From the NCBI GenBank assembly GCA_020845635.1, contig JADLFI010000018.1, positions 1-64,000 of the forward strand: DNA of 64,000 bases, read 5' to 3'. The notes beneath the pieces are model-generated. The model was not told the DNA's origin and did no database searches. It saw only the letters and a program-made list of their open reading frames with translations. This DNA comes from Bacteroidia bacterium (GTDB lineage Bacteria; Bacteroidota; Bacteroidia; UBA4408). Position numbers and translations under genes: made by a program. This document shows, in pieces, positions 37,099 through 46,404 of this stretch; within the stretch, counting starts at the first letter, position 1, and every line of letters begins with the position of its first letter.

Positions 37099-38145
37099 AT
37101 GAAGAAAATTTTTTCTGCCTTTCTGCTTTTTACCTTTTTATCACATACCGGAGGAGTGTTGGCACAAACCGGAGGTAATACGGTTTATAATTTCCTAAAC
37201 CTTATCCCCAATGCTCGAATTACTGCTTTAGGAGGATACACGCCTGCGGTGAAGGACTACGACCTTAATTTAGGTTTAATTAATCCCGCCTTGCTTAACT
37301 CCGAAATGAGTAATCAAATGACTTTAAATTATCTCAACTTTGTGTCAGGCATTAACTATGGTATGATTGGCTACGGAAAATCGTTTGAAAACTACGGCAC
37401 TTTCTCGGCCGGGTTGCAATATATTAGTTACGGTAAATTTATTGAAAGTGATGAAACCTCATTGCAAACCGGAACCTTTACCGGTGGCGAATACGCTTTT
37501 AATATTGGTTGGGGTAAAAAAATTGATTCAGTTTTTAGTATCGGTGCCAATCTTAAACCTGTTTACTCATCAATAGCCGGTTATAGCTCCTTAGGCATTG
37601 GTGTTGATATTGCGGGCGCTTTTTTTCATCCTAATAAAAGATTTGCAGCTTCATTCTTAGCTCGTAATATAGGAACACAAATTATTTCTTATACAGGCCA
37701 TCGCGAAGCCATTCCTCTAAATGTCGAAATAGGCCTTACACAAAGACTGGAGCATGTACCTTTGCGTTTTAATCTTGTGGCTACCAACCTCCAGCAATTT
37801 AAACTAACTTATACCGATTCTGTTAATGAGGTTAAAGTTGACCCCATGACTAATCAAATAATTCCTCCCGGAAGAAAGATTGGTGAAAATATTTTCCGTC
37901 ACTTTGTAATTGGTGCCGAGTTCTTGATAACCAAGAACTTAAATCTGAGATTAAGTTATAATTACAATAGACGCAAAGATTTAGTGATAGAATCACGCAC
38001 CGGTATGAGTGGTTTTGCTTTTGGTGTAGGATTTAAAGTATCTAAGTTTGTTTTAGGATATAGTCACTCTTTTTATCACTTGGCCGGGGGAAGCAATATC
38101 TTTTCTTTAAGTGTAAATTTTAATGAATTTAGAAAAAAAGCTTAA
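37099..38145 (+). CDS. porQ: T9SS protein PorQ-like outer-membrane protein
   Basis: About 348 residues from the ATG at 37099, which gives a clean signal peptide (MKKIFSAFLLFTFLSHTGGVLAQ). An in-frame TTG 18 nt earlier is unlikely. The mature part is a predicted PorV/PorQ-type beta-barrel (FLNLIPNARITALGGYTPAV near the N-terminus, SGINYGMIGYGKSF, FEFRKKA-like end). PorQ belongs to the attachment complex, which anchors T9SS cargo to the outer membrane with PorU, PorV and PorZ. Those partners are not in this window. It supports the view that the sorting-domain proteins here are real cargo. Confidence 0.85.
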   Translation: MKKIFSAFLLFTFLSHTGGVLAQTGGNTVYNFLNLIPNARITALGGYTPAVKDYDLNLGLINPALLNSEMSNQMTLNYLNFVSGINYGMIGYGKSFENYGTFSAGLQYISYGKFIESDETSLQTGTFTGGEYAFNIGWGKKIDSVFSIGANLKPVYSSIAGYSSLGIGVDIAGAFFHPNKRFAASFLARNIGTQIISYTGHREAIPLNVEIGLTQRLEHVPLRFNLVATNLQQFKLTYTDSVNEVKVDPMTNQIIPPGRKIGENIFRHFVIGAEFLITKNLNLRLSYNYNRRKDLVIESRTGMSGFAFGVGFKVSKFVLGYSHSFYHLAGGSNIFSLSVNFNEFRKKA

Positions 38146-38184
38146 TTAATATTCAGCATCTTTTTAACCTTGTTATCTTCTTTA

Positions 38185-39669
38185 TTACTTTCTTGCCCTG
38201 ATACCCAAACGGCTCTTCAGATTATTCAATAACTCTTCTTCTATTAAATTTAATTTATAGCAAAGCGATAAATATAATACGGTAATACCGCTCCCTAATA
38301 ACAATATGCCCAAATAGGCATTTTCTATTTGTGGTATTAACTTAAAAGCGGCAATAACCGTAATGATAACCATAAGGTTTAACAAGGTTTGCTTGGTAAA
38401 AGGCTGAAACTTGTATTTAACCCAAAGAAACATAAACTTTAAAAAATTATAAATTAAACTCACTATGGCATTAGCTATGGCTGCACCATAAATACCATAT
38501 TTAGGAATTAGTATATAATTAAGTGAAATTATTACTCCAACCAATATAATTAAAAAGGATGTTCCGCATTTATAACCTTTTGAAGTAAATATTAAACTGC
38601 CGTTTAAGCCCGTAGTCATATTAAATAAACTTCCCATTGCTATTATAGGTACAATATTTTTAGCTTCTCGGTACTCTTCAGGCAATAGCTCAAATAAGTA
38701 AGGAGAACAAATAATAATCCCTGAAAATAAATAACCACCAATAAAAAGTAAATATTTACAAGAAGTTTGATAAATTTTAAAAAGCTCTGTCAAATTATTC
38801 TGATGCCATTCATTGGCAATCTTAGCATTGGCAATCCTCTCAAATGAAATTACAGGAGCCTCAATAACTGTAGGTATAAATGCGGCTATTGAATATACCC
38901 CCACCAAACTTAAAGGTACAAAAGCCCCTAACATCATTACATCAATATATTTTATAGACAATGATGCTATAGAATTGATAGACAAAATAAAACCATAAGT
39001 AAGTATTTCTGCAGTGCCTATTTCTTTTATCTTCTTAAAGTTTATTTTTAACGAAGGCTTGTCGTTATTGTAAATATAAAGCAGTAGGGTTAAAGCTTGC
39101 AATGTATATGATGCAAAAAATAAAATAACCATCATGGTTATCTCAATGTACCCAAAAAAATATATGACTATAACCCCTATATTAAAAATACGTAATGCTA
39201 TTTCATTGATAAAAGACGGGATAACCGACTTATATAACGATTGGCTATATATCCCAAACAGCGAGCAAAATGCAATAGAAATTGTAATAGGAAATACCAA
39301 ATAAAAATATTGTACAAACAGTGCTGAATCTTTACTGTATAAACTTATAAAAGCTTCTTTAAAAATTAATAATACTATGCCAACAATAACTGAACCTATA
39401 ATAGAGAACAAAAAAATCAATCCCATAATGCCGTGATGGCCATTTTCTTGATTCCTGAAATAGGGAAAATATTTTAAAGTGATATTTCCAACACCTAAAG
39501 GTAAAAACATAGCAATAGTGGCCGAAAACGAAAATAATATACGTAATAATCCTACCTCCTCAGAACTTAAAAAATTAGGTTGGACATAGATAATATTAAT
39601 AAAGCCTATTAATATCCCAATATAGCTTATTAAAGTGTTTGCTATACCTTGCTTTCTAATTACTCCCAT
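38185..39669 (-). CDS. Polysaccharide flippase (Wzx/MATE-like, oligosaccharide exporter)
   Basis: An integral membrane protein of 494 residues with about 14 hydrophobic helices. The N-terminal pattern GVIRKQGIANTLISYIGI ... EEVGLLRILFSFSATIAMFL is that of Bacteroidota lipopolysaccharide/polysaccharide flippases of the MOP superfamily. It should move lipid-linked glycans across the inner membrane. No glycosyltransferases lie next to it. Its end faces the porQ gene, with 39 nt between them and no clear hairpin. Confidence 0.9.
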   Translation of the reverse strand: MGVIRKQGIANTLISYIGILIGFINIIYVQPNFLSSEEVGLLRILFSFSATIAMFLPLGVGNITLKYFPYFRNQENGHHGIMGLIFLFSIIGSVIVGIVLLIFKEAFISLYSKDSALFVQYFYLVFPITISIAFCSLFGIYSQSLYKSVIPSFINEIALRIFNIGVIVIYFFGYIEITMMVILFFASYTLQALTLLLYIYNNDKPSLKINFKKIKEIGTAEILTYGFILSINSIASLSIKYIDVMMLGAFVPLSLVGVYSIAAFIPTVIEAPVISFERIANAKIANEWHQNNLTELFKIYQTSCKYLLFIGGYLFSGIIICSPYLFELLPEEYREAKNIVPIIAMGSLFNMTTGLNGSLIFTSKGYKCGTSFLIILVGVIISLNYILIPKYGIYGAAIANAIVSLIYNFLKFMFLWVKYKFQPFTKQTLLNLMVIITVIAAFKLIPQIENAYLGILLLGSGITVLYLSLCYKLNLIEEELLNNLKSRLGIRARK

Positions 39670-39784
39670 TTTATCATGTGCCTTTGACAGCTTATCTTTT
39701 CAAAGAAAGCATAAATCAATATATTATTGTGTGTTGGTTTGGAAAGCATTCCTGTTCTTAACGTGTTGAGTCTATTATTTATGG

Positions 39785-40654
39785 CTACCATGAAATATAA
39801 AAATCAAGTAAAAAGAAACATAAAAATGTTACACTAGCTATCCCGTTGGTGGTAAAGAAAGCCACATTTACTTTTGATAAATCGTTGTGCTTTATTAAGC
39901 GGTGTTGAAATACCAATAATAGAGAAAAAACAGACCATCCCAAATAGTAAAATTTTGAAGCTTCTAGTAAATATCCTACTATCAGCAGTAATACCGATAC
40001 CATAAAATGAGTTACTTGCGAAAGATGTAAAGCATTTTTTCGGCCTAACAATACAGGAATAGATTTTAAGTTTTGAGATTTATCAAAATCATCATCTTGT
40101 AAGGCATAAATAATATCAAATCCGCCAACCCACAATAATACAGCAATAGAAAGCAATATCGGGATAATATCAAACCTTCCTGTTACCGACAAGAAGGCGC
40201 CTATTGGAGCCAAACCTAACCCTACTCCTAATATAAAATGACATAAAGTAGTAAAACGCTTGGTCATGCTATATCCTAAAATAACCATTAAAGCAATAGG
40301 AGATAAAAAAAATACCAGACGATTAATGAACCAAGTGGTAACTATAAAAAACAAACAATTAAGAATAATAAAAACTAAGGCTGAACGTGGTTTTATAATA
40401 CCTGACGGAATCTCACGATTGGTAGTTCGTGGGTTTTGTTCATCAATTTCTCTATCGGCATATCTATTATACGCCATAGCCGCATTGCGGGCAAAAATCA
40501 TACATAAAATTACTTTAATAAAAATAGCAATATCAAATGGTGTTTCGCCTATTTTTATAGCCATAAAAAATCCTATAATAGCAAAAGGTAAAGCAAAAAT
40601 GGTATGACTGAACTTTACTAACGAAAGGTAATTGATAATATTTGATTTAATCAT
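39785..40654 (-). CDS. ubiA: UbiA-family prenyltransferase
   Basis: An integral membrane protein of 289 residues with about eight helices. It has the two Asp-rich motifs of UbiA enzymes: AYNRYADREIDEQNPRT (NxxxDxxxD) and DIIYALQDDDFDKSQNL. FSHTIFALPFAIIGFFMA at the N-terminus is typical of the 4-hydroxybenzoate polyprenyltransferase group. Bacteroidota usually rely on menaquinone, so the exact aromatic acceptor is uncertain and the gene symbol reflects the family only. No quinone or haem genes adjoin it. Confidence 0.88.
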   Translation of the reverse strand: MIKSNIINYLSLVKFSHTIFALPFAIIGFFMAIKIGETPFDIAIFIKVILCMIFARNAAMAYNRYADREIDEQNPRTTNREIPSGIIKPRSALVFIILNCLFFIVTTWFINRLVFFLSPIALMVILGYSMTKRFTTLCHFILGVGLGLAPIGAFLSVTGRFDIIPILLSIAVLLWVGGFDIIYALQDDDFDKSQNLKSIPVLLGRKNALHLSQVTHFMVSVLLLIVGYLLEASKFYYLGWSVFSLLLVFQHRLIKHNDLSKVNVAFFTTNGIASVTFLCFFLLDFYISW

Positions 40655-40712
40655 TCTCTGTTTTCAAAAGGTTATTTCTCTATCATATTAATTTTCTTAA
40701 AAACAACTTATT

Positions 40713-40970
40713 CTAAGCTTTGTTTTTTGCGTTGTTCTCTTTAACCCTCTCTTCTCTGGGGCCTCTATAATGAATAATTAAACCATTTAAAAAATTTCTC
40801 AAAATCTGATCGCCACATTCTTTATAATTTGGATGTTCTTCATTTCTAAAAAATGAGTTTAATTCGCTTAAACTAACTCTAAAATCTGATAGTTCCAGTA
40901 TCTTCTGAATATCTTCCGATTTTAGTTTCAAGGCTACCCTTAGCTTTTTTAAAATATCATTATTTGACAT
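40713..40970 (-). CDS. DUF1456 (YehS-like) small protein, single-repeat form
   Basis: A protein of 85 residues. The pattern MSNNDILKKLRVALKLKSED ... LELSDFRVSLSELNSFFRNE ... CGDQILRNFLNGLI matches one DUF1456 unit. E. coli YehS is about 156 residues and carries two such units, so this is a half-length version. It ends in a basic, charged tail (REERVKENNAKNKA). The function of the family is unknown. A minus-strand TATTTTTG box (41012-41019) lies about 42 nt upstream and may be its promoter. Confidence 0.85.
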   Translation of the reverse strand: MSNNDILKKLRVALKLKSEDIQKILELSDFRVSLSELNSFFRNEEHPNYKECGDQILRNFLNGLIIHYRGPREERVKENNAKNKA

Positions 40971-41197
40971 TTATAAAGTTTTTAGTGAAATTGCATTATA
41001 ATAACTTACTACAAAAATAGAAAAGATTTTTTGTATTAATACACACAATGATATTACCTAAATCATTCAGTTGAATATGACATTAGCTAAAAATTATATT
41101 TTGTTAGATTTTAAATATCAAAATGGTTTTAACAATTTGTTGATAAATTAAAGGCTCAATCAAATATTTTATGTTTTTTTTCCACTTAGGGTAAAAT

Positions 41198-41205
41198 TAT
41201 CTTTG
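41198..41205 (+). promoter_or_regulatory. Putative -7 box (TATCTTTG) of the OmpA-family gene
   Basis: TATCTTTG fits the TAnnTTTG consensus and lies 19 nt before the ATG at 41225. No clear -33 TTTG is visible. Confidence 0.45.
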
Positions 41206-41224
41206 TAAAATATTTATTTGAACA

Positions 41225-42463
41225 ATGCGTTTATTTTTAATCGTTTTTTACCTGTTTTTAATTTCTCAAAACAAGCTCAAAGCACAAAATAATGATTGCA
41301 ATTCGGCTGTAATTCTTACCCAAGCAGACACTCTTTACTCTCATAAAGAAAGACCTTTAGGTTACGGGAAAATAAAAGAACTTAACCAACTCAAAAAGTA
41401 CGACTCAACCTTTTTTAAAAATGAAAAAAATAGCTCATGGTATATACTTAATTCACCGTATAAAGCAGAATTAACCTTTACCATCATTCCTGATAACATT
41501 AATGATGATTATGATTTTATGTTTTTTGATGCATCTGTTGAAGGATTTTGCGATTCTATTAAAACCGCAAGAATAAAACCTTTACGATCTAATATCTCTC
41601 GGAATGATAAAGCGATTAAGAGTGTTACAGGTTTGAATAAAAATGCCGATACAGCATTTGTTGGAATGGGGGTAGGAAGCTCATTTAGCAAAGATGTGGT
41701 TATTGAGGCTGGAAAAAATTATATGCTTGTGCTGGCCAACGATAAAACTCCGTTAGCCGGATATGTTTTAAAAATAAACTACAAAGAAATTAAATCTAAT
41801 AGTGTTGCTGTTGATAGTTTATTGGCTAAAATGGAAGCCGAAGCCCAAAAAAATAAAAACAGACTTCAATTGGTTTTTGCAGATGCTGAAACTAAAGAAA
41901 AAATTGAAACAGATATTGTGGTTAGAACTGCCAGCGTTGATACCGGTTTTGTTATTTCAGGAAATAATTCCTATAAATTTCCCCTTAACTCTTCAACCGA
42001 TTTAATGGCTGTTTCCGGTGGGTTTATGATTGAAAAAAGAACCTATCAAATACTCCCCGATTCAAGTGGATATGTTGATACCGTTTATTTGCGTAAAATT
42101 GTTCCTGATTCCTATTTAGATATTATTCCTTTTTATTTTGAAGGCAATACCGATAAATTATTACCCAAGTCAAAACCGGCATTAACCACCTTATTACTTT
42201 TTTTACAAAAAAATAGCCACGTCAAAATTGAAATACAAGGACATGCCAATGGCCCTAAACAAAAAAACTTGAAAGAGTTTAAACGATTAAGTGAGAAACG
42301 AGCTGATGCCATAAAAAAATATTTACTTTATCAGGGAATCAATAAAAAAAGGTGCCACGTTGAGGGGTTTGGAAACTCTATGATGCTTTTCCCCGATCCC
42401 AAAAATGATGAGGAGAGCGAACTAAACCGAAGAGTGGAGATTAAGATTGTAAAGGTTGACTAG
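41225..42463 (+). CDS. OmpA-family outer-membrane protein
   Basis: It has 412 residues with a signal peptide (LFLIVFYLFLISQNKLKAQ). The middle ~270 residues form a beta-rich domain of unknown family (NDCNSAVILTQADTLYS, SSWYILNSPYKAELTFTI). The C-terminal ~110 residues are an OmpA/MotB peptidoglycan-binding domain: FYFEGNTDKLLPKSKPAL, VKIEIQGHANGPKQKN, LSEKRADAIKKYLLYQGI and the closing SELNRRVEIKI. It should tether the outer membrane to peptidoglycan. The position of the gene before topA and the T9SS cluster may or may not be meaningful. Confidence 0.9.
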   Translation: MRLFLIVFYLFLISQNKLKAQNNDCNSAVILTQADTLYSHKERPLGYGKIKELNQLKKYDSTFFKNEKNSSWYILNSPYKAELTFTIIPDNINDDYDFMFFDASVEGFCDSIKTARIKPLRSNISRNDKAIKSVTGLNKNADTAFVGMGVGSSFSKDVVIEAGKNYMLVLANDKTPLAGYVLKINYKEIKSNSVAVDSLLAKMEAEAQKNKNRLQLVFADAETKEKIETDIVVRTASVDTGFVISGNNSYKFPLNSSTDLMAVSGGFMIEKRTYQILPDSSGYVDTVYLRKIVPDSYLDIIPFYFEGNTDKLLPKSKPALTTLLLFLQKNSHVKIEIQGHANGPKQKNLKEFKRLSEKRADAIKKYLLYQGINKKRCHVEGFGNSMMLFPDPKNDEESELNRRVEIKIVKVD

Positions 42464-42553
42464 TTGATAGATTTGATTGTGACACACAAATACACAATTT
42501 GTTATTTCTTCCCAAAGTTCAAAATTAATCTCATTTAAAATAAAATTATTTTC

Positions 42554-42583
42554 TTTGCCGTAATATTTCCTTAAATATATTTG
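42554..42583 (+). promoter_or_regulatory. Promoter of topA, apparently leaderless
   Basis: TTTG (42554-42557), an 18-nt spacer and TATATTTGC (-7 box 42576-42583) form one of the best promoters in the window. The -7 box ends 4 nt before the ATG at 42588. Confidence 0.65.
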
Positions 42584-42587
42584 CATT

Positions 42588-45050
42588 ATGAGTAAAAATT
42601 TAGTTATAGTTGAGTCACCGGCAAAAGCCAAAACCATTGAAGGGTTTTTAGGAAAGGATTACACAGTAAAATCAAGCTTTGGCCATGTTCGTGACCTTGT
42701 AAAAAAAGGACTTGGCGTAGATGTAAACAAAAAATTTTTACCTAACTATGAAATATCTGAAGACAAAGTAAAGGTAGTTGGAGAGCTGAAAAAAATGGCT
42801 CAAAAAGCCGATACGGTTTGGCTGGCAACTGATGAGGATCGTGAAGGAGAAGCTATTTCATGGCATTTATTTGAAACACTTGGGTTAAATAATAATAATA
42901 CAAAGAGAATAGTTTTTCATGAAATTACCCCCTCTGCCATTAAAAATGCTATAGATAATCCTCGAAATATTGATATCAACCTGGTAGATGCCCAACAAGC
43001 CCGTAGAATTCTTGACCGACTCGTGGGATTTGAATTATCACCGGTATTGTGGAAAAAAGTAAAACCTCCTTTATCTGCCGGTAGAGTACAATCTGTGGCT
43101 GTTAGACTTATTGTTGAACGAGAAAGAGATATAATAAGCTTTACCTCCGAGAGCTATTATAAAATAGCTGCAATTTTTACTAATTCAAAAAACGATAGCT
43201 TTAAAGCAGATATTGTAAGAAAAATTGCTTCATTTGAGGAAGCACAAAAACTTCTGGAAGCGTTTAAAGATGCTCAGTTTAAAGTTGCCGATTTACAAAC
43301 TTCTCCGGCCAAAAAATCACCCGCTGCACCGTTTACAACATCAACATTACAACAAGAAGCTAGTAGAAAGCTTGGCTTTTCTGTTGGTCAAACTATGAGT
43401 GTAGCTCAACGATTATACGAAAGTGGAAAAATCACTTATATGAGAACCGATTCGGTTAACCTCTCAGAAACCGCACTCAATGCCTCTAAAGACGAAATAA
43501 TTCAACTGTTCGGTAAAGAATATCATCACAAGCGTCAGTTTAAAACCAAATCTAAAAGCGCACAAGAAGCACACGAAGCCATAAGACCTACATATTTTAA
43601 TGTACAAAAGATTGATGGTGATAATCAAGAAAAAAAATTGTACGATTTAATTTGGAAACGTACAGTAGCTTCTCAAATGAGCGATGCACAATTAGAAAAA
43701 ACAAATGTATTAATTACCAACGATAAAAATAAAGAAAATTTTAATGCCGTAGGTGAAATGCTTAAGTTCGAAGGTTTTCTGAAACTTTATATAGAGTCAA
43801 CCGATGAAGAAAACACCGAAGAGCAAGAAGGCATGTTACCTACTTTAAAAACAAACGAAACATTAAACTACGCTGAAATTAAAGCAACCCAAAAGTTTAC
43901 TTATCATCAGCCTCGATATACCGAAGCTTCATTGGTAAAAAAATTAGAAGAATTAGGGATTGGTCGTCCCTCTACATACGCACCAACAATTTCAACAATT
44001 CAAAAAAGAGGCTATGTGGTAAAAGAAGATAGGGAAGGAACAAAAAAGAATTTTAAAGTAATTTTATTAAAAAATAAATCGCTTAACACTATCACTGAAT
44101 CAATGAATAGTGGGGCAGAGAAAGCCAAATTGTTTCCTACTGATATTGGGATGGTGGTAACAGATTTTCTACTTGCAAACTTTAAGGAAATTATGGACTA
44201 TAATTTCACGGCCTCGGTCGAAAAAGAATTTGATGAAATTGCCGAAGGAAAATTAAAATGGCAAAAGATGTTAGACAGCTTTTATAAACCATTTCACAAC
44301 CTTGTTGAAAACACTATAGAGTATTCTGATAGAGCCTCCGGTGAACGCAATTTAGGAAAAGACCCTGTTAGCGGAAAAAATGTATATGCCAGAATTGGTC
44401 GCTTTGGTCCAATGATACAAATAGGTGAAAATAATGATGAAACCGATAAACCGCGATTTGCCGGGCTAAACTCTAACCAACGACTCGATACTATTACCTT
44501 AGACGAAGCACTGAAGCTATTTATTTTACCAAGGGTGGTTGGAAATTTTGAAAACACTGAGATGGTTGCTGCAGCAGGGCGCTTTGGACCATATATCAGA
44601 CATAATGGAATGTTTTATTCACTTGCCAAAACAGACGATCCATTATCAATTACCCAAGAACGAGCCATTGAATTAATACTGGCAAAAAGAAAGAAAGATA
44701 GCGAAAGAGTGATAAATACCTTTGAAGAACAAAACATACAAATACTCAACGGGCGCTGGGGGCCTTATATAGCTGCTAATAATAAAAATTATAAAATACC
44801 CAAAGGTAGTAAAGATGCAAAAGATTTAACCTTACAAGATTGCCAACTTATTATTAGTGATACTGATGCTAGTAATGCCGATAGCGCAACCCCAAAAGCA
44901 ACAAAGCAAAGTAATTCCGGAACTTCTAAACGCAAAGAAGCTCCTGTAAAAAGTGCAGCACAGAAAACTGCAGCTAAGAGGGCTGAACCTAAAAAAACAT
45001 CCACCAAAAAAAATACTGCAAAAAAAGCTAATAACACTAAAAAGAAATAA
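42588..45050 (+). CDS. topA: DNA topoisomerase I
   Basis: This type IA topoisomerase relaxes negative supercoils. It has 820 residues. The Toprim domain is at the start (NLVIVESPAKAKTIEGFLG, WLATDEDREGEAISWHLFE). The active-site tyrosine lies in SGKITYMRTDSVNLS, and a conserved core LGIGRPSTYAPTISTIQKRG follows. After it there are C-terminal repeat segments (RFGPMIQIGENNDE, AAGRFGPYIRHNG, LNGRWGPYIAANNKNYKIPK) instead of classic four-cysteine zinc fingers. The protein ends in a ~55-residue Lys/Ala-rich tail like that of histone H1. The next gene begins 2 nt after its stop, so the two are translationally coupled. Confidence 0.98.
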   Translation: MSKNLVIVESPAKAKTIEGFLGKDYTVKSSFGHVRDLVKKGLGVDVNKKFLPNYEISEDKVKVVGELKKMAQKADTVWLATDEDREGEAISWHLFETLGLNNNNTKRIVFHEITPSAIKNAIDNPRNIDINLVDAQQARRILDRLVGFELSPVLWKKVKPPLSAGRVQSVAVRLIVERERDIISFTSESYYKIAAIFTNSKNDSFKADIVRKIASFEEAQKLLEAFKDAQFKVADLQTSPAKKSPAAPFTTSTLQQEASRKLGFSVGQTMSVAQRLYESGKITYMRTDSVNLSETALNASKDEIIQLFGKEYHHKRQFKTKSKSAQEAHEAIRPTYFNVQKIDGDNQEKKLYDLIWKRTVASQMSDAQLEKTNVLITNDKNKENFNAVGEMLKFEGFLKLYIESTDEENTEEQEGMLPTLKTNETLNYAEIKATQKFTYHQPRYTEASLVKKLEELGIGRPSTYAPTISTIQKRGYVVKEDREGTKKNFKVILLKNKSLNTITESMNSGAEKAKLFPTDIGMVVTDFLLANFKEIMDYNFTASVEKEFDEIAEGKLKWQKMLDSFYKPFHNLVENTIEYSDRASGERNLGKDPVSGKNVYARIGRFGPMIQIGENNDETDKPRFAGLNSNQRLDTITLDEALKLFILPRVVGNFENTEMVAAAGRFGPYIRHNGMFYSLAKTDDPLSITQERAIELILAKRKKDSERVINTFEEQNIQILNGRWGPYIAANNKNYKIPKGSKDAKDLTLQDCQLIISDTDASNADSATPKATKQSNSGTSKRKEAPVKSAAQKTAAKRAEPKKTSTKKNTAKKANNTKKK

Positions 45051-45052
45051 AA

Positions 45053-46225
45053 TTGGATATTTCGGTTTTTTTCAAGCCTATTAATGTTGAACAAATAAGT
45101 AATGAATATAATTACTTACCCAATCAATTAGGAGATACTATAAAAAAGTATGAAAAGTTGAATGAGTTTCCTTCGCTTGAAGAATGTAGAATTGCAATTA
45201 TTGGTGTAAAAGAAGGAAGAGGTGCTTTAGATAATGAAGGTTGTGCCCTAGCCCCGGATATTATTAGAAAGTATCTTTATAAATTATGGGGCTTAGGAAA
45301 CCAATTTCAAATTATTGATTTAGGAAATATTGAAGCCGGACATACTCTTGACGACACCTATTTTGCCCTTCATTCTACCATAGAAACTCTGGTTAAAGAT
45401 AATATTATTCCCGTTATTCTTGGTGGTGGTCATGACCTTACCTATGCCTGTTATAAAGGATACGAAAACCTAGAGCAATTAGTAAATCTTGTAGTTATTG
45501 ACTGCGACTTCAATTTAGGATTTATTGATCAAAACATTGATGCTCAAACCTATTTGAGCAAAATTATCATGCACCAGCCAAATTATCTTTTTAATTTTAG
45601 TAATATTGGATATCAAACCTATTTAGTAGATCCTAATGCTGTTGAACTTATGGATAAATTATTCTTTGATTGTTATCGCTTAGGACCGGTAAGAGCTAAT
45701 ATCGAAGAAACCGAACCCATTGTGAGGAATGCAGATATTGTATCTTTCGACATTAGTGCTGTTCGAATGGCTGATGCCCCGGGAAACTATAATGCCGGGC
45801 CAAATGGCTTTTCAGGTGAAGAATACTGCCAGATTGCCCGATATGCAGGATTAAGTGATAAAGTTACCTCAGTAGGATTTTATGAATACAATCCAACCTT
45901 TGATAATAGAGAGTTTACGGCTAGCCTTACTGCACAAGCAATTTGGTGTTTTATTGAAGGCGTAACCCAAAGAAAAAATGATAACCCCTCAGCACTGAAC
46001 CCTAATTTTTTAAAGTATAGAGTTTTTATTAGTGAAAATAAACATGAGATAATTTTTTATAAAAGTAATAAAAGCGATAGATGGTGGATGGAAGTGCCAT
46101 ACCCTAACAATAAATCTAAATACGAGAGACATCATTTAGTTCCTTGCTCTTATTCCGACTACCAAACAGCTTGTAATGAAATAATACCCGATAAATGGTG
46201 GCAAACCTATCAGAAACTGATTTAG
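45053..46225 (+). CDS. Formimidoylglutamase-like ureohydrolase with degenerate metal site
   Basis: It has 390 residues with the arginase/agmatinase/formimidoylglutamase fold. It starts with a TTG 2 nt after the topA stop, with no nearby in-frame ATG. The first metal motif is kept (ILGGGHDLTYACYKG). The second reads VVIDCDFNLG instead of the usual DAHxDxR, and the third reads SFDISAVRMADAPG instead of SxDxDxxxP. So about three of six manganese ligands appear replaced. It is probably a pseudoenzyme. It lies directly upstream of porP-gldKLMN, and as I recall an annotated formimidoylglutamase between topA and gldK also occurs in other Bacteroidota. A non-catalytic or secretion-linked role is my inference. 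Confidence 0.82.
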   Translation: MDISVFFKPINVEQISNEYNYLPNQLGDTIKKYEKLNEFPSLEECRIAIIGVKEGRGALDNEGCALAPDIIRKYLYKLWGLGNQFQIIDLGNIEAGHTLDDTYFALHSTIETLVKDNIIPVILGGGHDLTYACYKGYENLEQLVNLVVIDCDFNLGFIDQNIDAQTYLSKIIMHQPNYLFNFSNIGYQTYLVDPNAVELMDKLFFDCYRLGPVRANIEETEPIVRNADIVSFDISAVRMADAPGNYNAGPNGFSGEEYCQIARYAGLSDKVTSVGFYEYNPTFDNREFTASLTAQAIWCFIEGVTQRKNDNPSALNPNFLKYRVFISENKHEIIFYKSNKSDRWWMEVPYPNNKSKYERHHLVPCSYSDYQTACNEIIPDKWWQTYQKLI

Positions 46226-46404
46226 AGGCTATTAATTCCATTCGTATTAAAAAAACGTTAAAAGATTGCCTATATTTTTTTTACATTCAACATAAAATTG
46301 TTAAAAAGATTTGCAATTTTCAAAATAGATGCTTTACTTTACCGACTGAATTATAAAAAAACACCTTTTAATTGTATAAATTTTAAGTAACAAAAATAGA
46401 TTAT

